A stretch of 31,783 bases of DNA from Victivallales bacterium (GTDB lineage Bacteria; Verrucomicrobiota; Lentisphaeria; Victivallales; UBA1829): positions 1 through 31,783 of the forward strand of contig JAEEQO010000006.1 in the NCBI GenBank assembly GCA_016285335.1, read 5' to 3'. The position numbers and the translations under genes are program-made. The notes beneath the pieces are model-generated. The model searched no databases. It saw only the letters and a program-made list of their open reading frames with translations, and was not told where the DNA came from. Positions 16,106-24,000 of this stretch are shown in pieces. Within the stretch, counting starts at the first letter, position 1, and the number at the start of each line of letters is the position of its first letter.

Positions 16106-17428
16106 TCAGAAGCCGAAGCTGCCCATGCCGCCGAAGCCGCTGAAACCTCCGAAGCCGCCCTGAGGAGCAGGACCTTCGAAACTGTCGAAGCCGCCCTGAG
16201 GAGCAAAGCCGCCGAAACCACCCTGAGGAGCAGGTCCACCGAATCCGGCATCGAAGCCGCCACGGGGAGCAGCGCCGCGTTCGCGATTCTGGCGTCTGCC
16301 TTCGTGTCTGCCTTCGCGTCTGCCACGGGGCTGTCTGTCCTGGATCGCGGCTTTCGGAGTACCGAAGTCAGCCTGCGGAAGAGGAGCTGCGCCGAGACCG
16401 AAGCCACCCTGCGGAGCAGGAGCGGGACCTATGCCGAAACCTGCCTGCGGAAGAGGAGCTGCGCCGAGACCGAAGCCACCCTGCGGAGCAGGACCGAGGC
16501 CGAAGTCAGCCTGCGGAACAGGAGCAGCCCCGAAGCCACCGGTCGGAGCCGGAGCAGCGCCAGGTCCGAAACCTGCATGAGGACCAAACTGAGGCGCTGG
16601 TCCGGCAGCGGGTCCACCGAAACCGCCGAAACCGCCGAAGCCACCGAAGCCACCGAAATCACCAGTCGGAGCCGGAGCAACACTGATCCCGAAGCTACCC
16701 TGCGGAGCAGGAGCCGGACCACCGGCGGGAGCGCCAAAGCCTAACTGCGGAGTCTGAGCGATGCCGGGAGCACCGAACCCAGTGGAAGGAACAGGTGCTG
16801 CGCCAAACCCGATGCCAGCCTGCGGTGCAGGAGCCGGACCAACAGCGGGAGCACCAAAGCCTAACTGCGGAGCCTGAGCGATGCCGGGAGCACCGAACCC
16901 AGTGGAAGGAACAGGTGCTGCGCCAAACCCGATGCCAGTCTGCGGGGCCGGAGTGGGGCCAACAGCGGGAGCGTTGCCAAACCCGCCAAATCCACCGAAG
17001 CCTCCGAAATCGCCAAATCCGCCAGCGGGAGCGCCGCCGAAGCCTCCGGTCGGAGCCGGAGCAGTGCCAATGCCGCCGAAGCCTCCGGTCGGAGCCGGAG
17101 CAGTGCCAATGCCGCCGAAGCCTCCGGCAGGAGTTGTTCCGGGTGTTGTGAAGCCGCCAAAGCCGAAGCCGTTAGCGGGGACAGGACCGGTAGCTGGTGC
17201 GCCGCCGCCGAAACCGCCAAAGCCGAAGCCTCCAAAGTCAGCGCCAGGTGCAGTCATTCCGGGTCCATTGAAAACTCCGGCAGGAGCGGGAACGGCTCCC
17301 GGTCCCATGCCGGGACCGCCAAAACCGCCTGTGCCGAGCCCCATTCCTCCGCCAAAGCCTTGTGCGTAGGTGTTGACGGACACGATTCCAGTAAGTGCGA
17401 GGACGATGAGTGTAGTCATTTTCTTCAT
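16106..17428 (-). CDS. Large secreted Gly/Phe/Ala/Pro-rich repeat protein
   Basis: 440 aa. A signal peptide (1-22, ends NTYA|Q) is followed by a low-complexity protein built from FGG, GFGA and APAP modules. Internal repeats include a 13-aa unit (TGGFGGIGTAPAP, 39 bp tandem), a 40-aa unit (120 bp, 16741/16861, nearly identical over the first 80 bases) and a 24-aa unit (72 bp, 16381/16453). A basic island with Arg/Gln (RGRREGRHEGRRQNRERG) sits near residue 370. No catalytic domain is seen. Composition suggests an extracellular fibrous, adhesive or phase-separating protein. The ribosome site AGGAG is strong. The Pro-rich and Ser/Ala-rich frames on the other strand are shadows. T2SS or Sec-only export cannot be told apart. 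Confidence 0.8.
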   Translation of the reverse strand: MKKMTTLIVLALTGIVSVNTYAQGFGGGMGLGTGGFGGPGMGPGAVPAPAGVFNGPGMTAPGADFGGFGFGGFGGGAPATGPVPANGFGFGGFTTPGTTPAGGFGGIGTAPAPTGGFGGIGTAPAPTGGFGGAPAGGFGDFGGFGGFGGFGNAPAVGPTPAPQTGIGFGAAPVPSTGFGAPGIAQAPQLGFGAPAVGPAPAPQAGIGFGAAPVPSTGFGAPGIAQTPQLGFGAPAGGPAPAPQGSFGISVAPAPTGDFGGFGGFGGFGGFGGPAAGPAPQFGPHAGFGPGAAPAPTGGFGAAPVPQADFGLGPAPQGGFGLGAAPLPQAGFGIGPAPAPQGGFGLGAAPLPQADFGTPKAAIQDRQPRGRREGRHEGRRQNRERGAAPRGGFDAGFGGPAPQGGFGGFAPQGGFDSFEGPAPQGGFGGFSGFGGMGSFGF

Positions 17429-17673
17429 AGTCGTTCTCCTTGTTTATTAGGGTTGTAGGATGTTGGACAAGGGGTCCGCAAGTTGTTCCTACGGTGTCCG
17501 TTTACGATTCACAGCTGTGTTTTCACATCAATTAACGAATAGCAATATATACATATTGTATTGTATGATTTCATTTTTTGTGTTTTTCTCATTTGCATGT
17601 ACTATAAAGAATAATTTATTCTATTCATAAACTCAAATCATGCGGAAATACGGACAACAAAAAAGACCAAATC

Positions 17674-17704
17674 CAAAAGGAAATAGTTTTTGAAAAACTA
17701 TTTC
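17674..17704 (-). terminator. Terminator-like palindrome after the 140-aa gene
   Basis: Nearly perfect 12-bp palindrome GAAATAGTTTTT/GAAAAACTATTTC at 17680-17704. On the minus strand it continues to CTTTTGG. It lies 11 bp after the stop at 17715. Confidence 0.6.
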
Positions 17705-17714
17705 AATGCCAAGC

Positions 17715-18137
17715 TCAGAATCCGCAAAAAACGCTTATGCCGCCGAATCCCCCCATCATCGGGTAACCGCTGAAACCGCCCATATGACCAAAGCCGCCCA
17801 TGTCATTGAACCCCACCATGATCGGGTTACAGCCGCCACTCATGCTGTCCATGCCGAATCCGCCGCCATAAATGTCAAAGCTCATTTCGGGCATGCAGGC
17901 AAGATCATTTCCCGGTATTTGGAAATCGGCGATGGAGTTGCTTTCGGCATTCTCCTCTTCCCGCAGAAGAGATTCGAGCATGTCGGCAAGCAAATCCATT
18001 TCCGCAAGATCGACAAGCATATCCAGTTCTGTAGAACTTTTGCCTGTGTCCTTATGTGGATCTTTCTGAGCCCAGATTGTTGCCGCTGTCATGGAGACCG
18101 CAAGTGCGCAAGTGAGAATCCATTTTGTTGTTTTCAT
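17715..18137 (-). CDS. Small secreted Gly/Met/Phe-rich protein
   Basis: 140 aa. Signal peptide at 1-23 (TIWA|Q). A Leu/Asp/Glu-rich helix (about 37-63, ELDMLVDLAEMDLLADMLES) could dimerise. The C-terminal third (90-140) is rich in Gly, Met and Phe (GGFGHMGGFSGYPMMGGFGG). Cysteines are at 81, 103 and 138. The AGGAG site is strong. It starts 59 bp after the GspC-like gene with no terminator between, so the two are probably cotranscribed, while a terminator follows it. I do not recognise the family. It shares composition with its two neighbours. Confidence 0.75.
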   Translation of the reverse strand: MKTTKWILTCALAVSMTAATIWAQKDPHKDTGKSSTELDMLVDLAEMDLLADMLESLLREEENAESNSIADFQIPGNDLACMPEMSFDIYGGGFGMDSMSGGCNPIMVGFNDMGGFGHMGGFSGYPMMGGFGGISVFCGF

Positions 18138-18196
18138 TTTCTTCTCCTTTTATCGCTGGAGTTGAGTCTGAAATGTTGTATTGTCAAATCGTAAAA

Positions 18197-19369
18197 TCAG
18201 AAACCGCCGAAACCGCCGAAGCCACCGCCGCCGAAACCGCCCATGCCGCCAGCTCCTCCTCCGAAACCGCCCATGCCTCCGGCACCACCGAAGCCGCCCA
18301 TACCTCCGCCGAAATCCATGCCTCCTCCGAATCCTCCCATGCCTCCGGCACCACCGAATCCGCCCATACCTCCGCCGAAATCCATGCCGCCTCCGAATCC
18401 GCCCATGCCTTCGCCGAAGTCCATGCCCCCGAAACCGCCCATGCCGAAGCCCATATCTCCAAAGCCCCCCATGCCGAAGCCTCCCATGCCGAATCCGCCC
18501 ATACCGAATCCGCCGTTGGCCGCATTCGTAGAGGAACCCTGCATCGTGAGCTCGATTCGTTCCTGATTGCGGGTGAGCGTGGCGGTCGATGGCGTCACAG
18601 CTGCGAGCGTGTAACCGTTCGGGAGTGTTTCGCCTACGCGGAAATACTGCTTATTGGAATTGGAAGCGGTCGCTGCCGTGATGCCGTCTATGGGAAGCCC
18701 GTCACGTCCTAAAACCCGCTGCTGATTCTGGTTCTGAAGGAGCGCGATCTGCTCGTTGGCACGGTTCAAACGCTGACGAAGCAATTCGGTCTGCTGAGGC
18801 GTGACACCGGGGCTCATTTGCAGAGTTTGAAGCAGGGAAGACAGTTCCGCGCGATTCTCCAGCGCTTCCTGCATCTGCTGTTCCTGAGCAGCCGCAAGTT
18901 CTTCGGCATTGGGCGTATTGTTATTGTTCCGGTTGTTGTTATTATTTCGTCCGGGCTGCTGCCACATGTTCATCATCTGCATGCCGCGCTGGAGGATGAT
19001 CGCCCCCACGACTTTTCCGATGGTGAACGTGCCGACGAGCGTCATGTCGCCGCGATTGACCGGCATGGCAATTGTTCTGGTGTTATTCGCGGTCGTCTTG
19101 GGCGCCCGTTCGGGATCGAAGATGTTCAGCGCCACGGTGGTCGCAACCTGATTCTCCGTAGACATGGGCGCGCTGACAAATCCCCAGGGCTGCTGCCACT
19201 GCTGTTGCGTCTGCGCGACAGGGGTCGGCTGCGGAGTTGCTGCGCGACGTTCCCTTTTTGCTGTCGTGGCGACTTCCGCTTCGACCGAAGGTTCGCTCAA
19301 CCATTCGTATGCGTTGAAGCACACGAAGGTCGCAAGGATCAAGTTGGCAAAAATCAGGACATGTCTCAT
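18197..19369 (-). CDS. GspC-like inner-membrane protein with a Gly/Phe/Met-rich tail
   Basis: 390 aa. One N-terminal membrane helix (about 4-20) and no signal cleavage. A Pro/Gln linker follows. The segment LNIFDPERAPK (81-91) and then MTLVGTFTIGKVVGAIIL (109-126) match the GspC homology region. It resumes at YFRVGETLPNGYTLAAVTP (242-260), after an insert with an Asn run and a coiled Gln/Leu/Glu stretch (140-220). Residues 286-390 are glycine-rich (GGFGMGGFGMGG), with a 22-aa/66-bp tandem repeat (ggcaccacc at 18281 and 18347). The known GspC role is to link the inner-membrane platform to the secretin. The tail and insert are not typical. A strong AGGAG precedes the ATG. The GspC call rests on motif reading. 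Confidence 0.65.
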   Translation of the reverse strand: MRHVLIFANLILATFVCFNAYEWLSEPSVEAEVATTAKRERRAATPQPTPVAQTQQQWQQPWGFVSAPMSTENQVATTVALNIFDPERAPKTTANNTRTIAMPVNRGDMTLVGTFTIGKVVGAIILQRGMQMMNMWQQPGRNNNNNRNNNNTPNAEELAAAQEQQMQEALENRAELSSLLQTLQMSPGVTPQQTELLRQRLNRANEQIALLQNQNQQRVLGRDGLPIDGITAATASNSNKQYFRVGETLPNGYTLAAVTPSTATLTRNQERIELTMQGSSTNAANGGFGMGGFGMGGFGMGGFGDMGFGMGGFGGMDFGEGMGGFGGGMDFGGGMGGFGGAGGMGGFGGGMDFGGGMGGFGGAGGMGGFGGGAGGMGGFGGGGFGGFGGF

Positions 19370-19702
19370 TCCTGTTCTCCTTATAAATTGGCTTGGGGCA
19401 GCACGCTCCGTTTCGCGGGGGTGAGGCAGAGGCGGAAACAGCTGCGGGGTGCTGATCGCCGCGTTCTGCCGGGAGAAGGAGATTGCTGCCGGGATGTTTG
19501 ATAAAAATAGTAATGTTTTCTAAATCATTTAACGTTCATCGTATGGCCTTTATTGTGCATGTTTGAGAAAAATCGACAAACATTTTGTTAGGTTTGAACA
19601 ATAGTCGGCATTAAAATGCTAAAAGAATGAAAAAAATCTCAGCTCGTTTTATGGCTTGAGAGGATAGACCTGTATCGGTCTTGCCCGATCCGGCAGGATT
19701 CT
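19370..19702. other. Intergenic region between the GspC-like and MBL genes
   Basis: About 330 bases. An AGGAG site for the GspC-like gene lies at its left edge. It is AT-rich from 19500. A weak minus-strand pair TTAAAT-N17-TATTTT (19532-19504) might be a promoter. An AGACC/GGTCT hairpin lies near 19670-19685. No gene is seen. Confidence 0.4.
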
Positions 19703-20509
19703 TTACAGAGTCACGCTACGCCCGGCGGGAAGCTTGACGACCTCGCAGGACAGGCGGGAACGGAGATATTCCACCGCGTTCTCCCCGGTGCAGTGCATCA
19801 GAATGAGGCGTTCAAGGTTGAGCGAGGCAAGAAATGCCGCAGAGCGTTCAAGACGTTCCTCGCTTGCGTGCCGCAGGTGAAGTCCACCGATGATGGTGCG
19901 GATGGCAATGTCAGGACAGGCTTTCCGGCAGGCTTTGACCGTGTTGATGATCCCGGCATGGCAGCAGCCCGTGATCAGCTCGCCGGAGGCCAGAAGAAGC
20001 GCCTGTTCATCCGGGATGAGATTCGGCATCGTGCATGCTTCGTCGGAGAAGAAATGGCCACCGCAGTCTTCTCCCGATTCGCGGGGAATTGGTCCTGTCA
20101 GAAAGATTCCGGGATAAATCTCGGTGAAAGCATCAATTACGCGAACTCGGCATTTTGCCAGGACACTCTGTGACTCAGGCGGCATCGTGATTCTGTGTTT
20201 CGTGCCGTCGTCGTGCAGACTCCAACACGGCTCCGCAATGCCTCGCCCGACATAAACCGGAGTCTGAGGCGGCGGGTCAAGTCTCGCAAGCCCGCCAGTG
20301 TGGTCGTAATGCCCGTGCGACAAGATGATATCCGTAACGGAAGCAAGGTCGATCCCCATCCGGGCGACGTTCGGGACCAGTGCCTCGCCCGCACCCGTAT
20401 CGAACAGGATCCGGCGTCCGTTCGCTTCGAGGAAGAGCGACAGCCCGAATTCGGGCATGTATCCCGCTTCGGCAAGGGTATCGACAAGGCAATGAATCGT
20501 GGCGGACAT
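19703..20509 (-). CDS. Metallo-beta-lactamase-fold metal-dependent hydrolase (COG1237-like)
   Basis: 268 aa, cytoplasmic (no signal peptide). It has LFDTGAG (36-41) and SHGHYDHTGG with H65, H67, D69 and H70 as the dinuclear metal site. Later metal-binding positions are in CCHAGIINTV and GGLHLRH. The N-terminal CLVDTLAEAGYMPEFGLSLF matches the COG1237 family, which includes archaeal enzymes annotated as dihydropterin/RFA-P synthases. The substrate is not known. The ATG at 20509 lies about 45 bases after the predicted transcription start. The protein's last 46 residues have a duplicated remnant at 14603-14743. It may once have been an operon partner of the radical SAM gene, with the glycine-rich genes now between. 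Confidence 0.85.
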   Translation of the reverse strand: MSATIHCLVDTLAEAGYMPEFGLSLFLEANGRRILFDTGAGEALVPNVARMGIDLASVTDIILSHGHYDHTGGLARLDPPPQTPVYVGRGIAEPCWSLHDDGTKHRITMPPESQSVLAKCRVRVIDAFTEIYPGIFLTGPIPRESGEDCGGHFFSDEACTMPNLIPDEQALLLASGELITGCCHAGIINTVKACRKACPDIAIRTIIGGLHLRHASEERLERSAAFLASLNLERLILMHCTGENAVEYLRSRLSCEVVKLPAGRSVTL

Positions 20510-20561
20510 ATGGAATCGGACAGATTGAACTTTACCGGATGAAATTCATCATGGAGAAGCT

Positions 20562-20590
20562 AAAATAAAATAGCACAACTAAAAAAACAA
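20562..20590 (-). promoter_or_regulatory. Promoter of the MBL-fold hydrolase
   Basis: On the minus strand TTGTTT (20590-20585), 17 bp, TATTTT (20567-20562). It resembles the radical SAM promoter at 15944-15972 in the surrounding CCCTTG...GTTGTG/GTGC...TATTTTATTT pattern. Confidence 0.5.
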
Positions 20591-20868
20591 GGGAGTTTTA
20601 TGTATTTTGTTGAAAAAAGTTAAAAGCAGGAAAAAGCCGACTTCAACTCCTACGCCTCGATCAAGGTTATTCATGAAAGCTATATCATGTATAGGTGGCG
20701 GAGTGCAAAACGCGAAATGACGTTGAAAAAGGACTCCATGTCAAGTCTTTTTTTTACCGCCAAAACAACAAACGAAACAAGGAGTCCCAAGAATGCTCGC
20801 ACGCGGCGTGTTTAGCTCCACATCTGTCCCAGTGTTTTTTTGAGCGAGAGACTGTCGTGGGAGCGGTC
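20591..20868. other. Non-coding spacer before the receiver remnant
   Basis: About 280 bases without a credible gene. It holds a CTATA-tcatg-TATAG inverted repeat near 20678, a GGACTCC/GGAGTCC pair about 50 bases apart (20731 and 20781) and a T8 tract. Confidence 0.4.
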
Positions 20869-21018
20869 TCAGCTGAAGAATTTTGATAGGATGTCGATGG
20901 TGAGCGGCTTCAGAAGCACGGCGGTAAAGCCGCGTTCGGCAAAGTTTTTCTGTTCCTCGACGTCGGCGGTGACGGCATAGACCGGAAGCTCGGCGAAGCG
21001 TTCGTCCGCCCGGATCTG
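20869..21018 (-). pseudogene. C-terminal remnant of a response-regulator receiver domain
   Basis: The last 49 codons and stop of a receiver domain, reading RADERFAELPVYAVTADVEE and LLKPLTIDILSKFFS. It closely matches the end of the kinase just upstream (RADKRFADLPVYAVTADIEA ... LLKPVTIDKISGIFQNE). The phosphoacceptor half is missing. It begins 33 bp after the intact kinase stop and is in the same frame. A CCCCGCC/GGCGGGG hairpin lies at the junction (about 21028-21048). It is best read as the leftover of a second kinase gene lost by recombination between tandem copies. Confidence 0.85.
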
Positions 21019-21051
21019 ATGAACGATCCCCGCCACTGGCGGCGGGGGAGT

Positions 21052-24000
21052 TCATTCATTCTGGAAGATCCCGGAAATCTTATCAATGGTGACGGGCTTC
21101 AGCAGAAGTCCGGTGAACCCGTTTTCGACGAAATCCTTCTGCGCCTCGATGTCGGCGGTGACGGCATAGACGGGAAGGTCGGCGAAACGTTTGTCCGCAC
21201 GGACTTTGGCGACAAATTCCTTGCCGTCCATTTCGGGCATCCAGATATCGGTCAGGACGATGTCGAACGGCTTTTCCACACTCTGAACTTTGTCCCATGC
21301 TTCAGAGCCATTGACAGCCTTCACGACTTCGCTGACCCCGATCTTGGCGAGAAGCGCCTTCAGAACTGCGAGGTTCAGTGCGACGTCATCCGCGATCAGG
21401 ACATGGAACTGTTTCTTGAGCTTGGGAGTGGAAACGGATGCCGGAATCGGCGCAGTGTCTTTTGTTTTCTTTTCCTTCTCCGAGGCGGATTTATCTTCAG
21501 GCTTCGTCTGGTTGCCGGAGGCTTTTCTGTCTACGGCTTCACGCTTCATTTCCAGGCGGATCAGTTCCTGCCCGGAGGCGACTTTCTTCTGAGACTCCGG
21601 CGTCCTTTCCACGCACTTCACATCGCGGAGCTCAAGCGCGAATGTGGAACCTTTACCAAGTTCGGAAACGAACGAGAAATGCCCGCCCATTCGGGATGCA
21701 AGCTGCTTGCAGATGGTGAGACCGAGCCCGGTTCCCTTGATCTTGGCATCGACGCCTGCCTTGACAAATGGATTCACGAGTTTTTCCTTGTCCTCGTCGG
21801 CGATGCCGCATCCGGTGTCGCTGACGGAGATAATAAGGACGCCGTTTTCATCCCCGACGTCCTGTCGGAACGAAGCCCGGACGCATATTTCACCGCGCTG
21901 CGTGTACTTGACGGCGTTTCCGATGAGGTTGAAAAGAATCTGGCGGATACGCTGCGGGTCGACCTCGAGGAACGGCAGGGCGCCGTACTCCTCCTTCAGC
22001 ACGACGGGCTTGTTCATGACGGACACGTCGAACGTGTGCAGGACCGAAGACGCCAGTTCGCGGACATCGGTCAGCACGGGGTTGATGACCATCTTGCCTG
22101 ATTCAAGCTTGGAGAGATCGAGCACGTCGTTGATCAGCTGGAGCAGGGTCTGGCCGCTGGTGGAGATCGCCGACAGCGCTTTGAGGCGTTCCTGTTCGTC
22201 CATGATGCCGTCGATGAGCAGTTCGGAAAACCCGATGATGGCGTTGAGCGGAGTGCGGATGTCGTGGCTGACGGAGGAGAAGAAGAAGCTCTTCGCCTTT
22301 TCCGCGGCGATCTCCTTGTCCAGCGCGGCATGGAGGTCGTCGTCGTAGAGCTTGCGTTCCAAAGCCGCCTCCAGGACTTCGCGGCAGCGGATGAAGAAAT
22401 CTTTGTCGCGTTCGCCGAGATTTCTGTGCTTCGCATAGGTGATGCTGAGGTTGCCCCAGCTTTCTCCTCTGACTTCGAGCGGCACCATGACGATGGTTTC
22501 GCTTGGCGGGATGCTGATGCCCTGTGACCGTTTCGCATAGGCGTTCCGGATCATTCTCCGGCTGCTTCCTTCGAAGTCGCAGATGCCTTCGTCCTTCAGC
22601 TTGTCAAGGAACGGTGCGAGGTCATCCAGTCCGGCTTCGGCGCGTCCCGCGAGCGTTTCTCCGTTGTCCAGCAGCGTGTATTCCGGGTTCAGGAAGGCGA
22701 CTCCGGCCTTCCGGTCGTACTGCGCCAGATACACGGCGTTTGCGCCGAGGCGTCGGCGGATGATGTTCAGCACCTGAATGGGGCTGGAGATGACGTTCTT
22801 GGACTGAAGCGCCAGGAGCGACTGCGCGATCGCCTCGGCGTTTTCATGAAGCTCATGCGTTTCGGTCATGTCGACCGCGCATTCGAGGATGTACAGCGGA
22901 TCGCCTTTGTCATTGCGGATCGTCTGCGTCTTGATCGCGAAATACTGCCCGTCGCGGCGATGGAGCAGGAATTCCTGCGAACTGCGTTCCGGATGGCGCA
23001 GGGGGCATTCCTCCGGTCTGGTTTCGAACTGGCAGACGAAATCATGGCATTTGCAGCCGACGACCTGGGAGAGGGACCCGCCGAACGCCTTGAGCGCGGC
23101 GGAGTTCGCGGTGACGATGGCCCCGTCCGGCTTGAAGAGCAGAAGCGGGATTGCGGCGCTTTCGAAGATTTCGGAGCGGAGCTTTTCCTCCGCGACCGCT
23201 TTGGACATGGTCGCCTGGCGCTTGTTGCGTTCCCGGCAGATCAGGATCACGTCGGCGGCCTCGTGCACGCTTCGGATGATGCGTTCGGAGAACTGCTCCT
23301 GGGCGTGGAGGACGAAATCGAATCCGATGAATCCGAAAAACTCGCCGTTCTCATCGCGAAGCGGCGTTATGATGATCGACTGGACTTTCTGCGCCTGGAG
23401 CCAGGCGCATGTGACCGGATGGATCGACCGGATGTCCGTGGCAAGGAAATCCATGCCGTGATCAAGCGCCTCGCATACGTCAGGGAACATGTTGACATCC
23501 GCCTGGGACTTGAACTTCTTTTCGATCCCTTCGCCGCACCATTCGTAGGTGAGATTCCAGCTGGAATTCCCCTCATCGTCCTTGACCCGGTAATAGATGA
23601 AACAGCGGTCGGCGCCGATGTATTCGCCGACTTCCTTGATGCTGGGGATGATGGCGTCCTGGTCGGGCGGCATTGCGAGGATGGACTTGAGCGATTTGGC
23701 GAAGAATGTCTCCGCTTCCTCGGCGTTGACCGCACGCTGGTATTCGCCCTGAAGCTTTTCGTTGATCTGAAGCACCTTGTTCGTCTGCAGCCGGAGTTCG
23801 GTAATATCCTCCGCCACGCAGAAGAGCACCAGACGTCCGTCGGGAAGCGTCATCGGGCCGCGGCGGTAAAGGAACGTGTGCTCCACCCCGTCCGGGAACG
23901 TGCAGACGAGTTCTTCGAAGATCATCTTGTTTTCGCGTATCGCCTCCTGGTCGGCATTGCGGAGCCGCTGTGCGATTTCCGGCGAGAAAAGGTCTGCGCT

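Noticed and set aside
16073..17369. Plus-strand Ser/Ala/Arg- and Pro/Lys-rich frames opposite the glycine-rich gene
   Set aside because: They arise from the reverse complement of Gly codons. The minus strand has a signal peptide and a ribosome site.
18230..18500. CRISPR-like repeats in the GspC-like gene
   Set aside because: They are in-frame codon repeats of a Gly/Phe/Met protein and not spacer-separated repeats.
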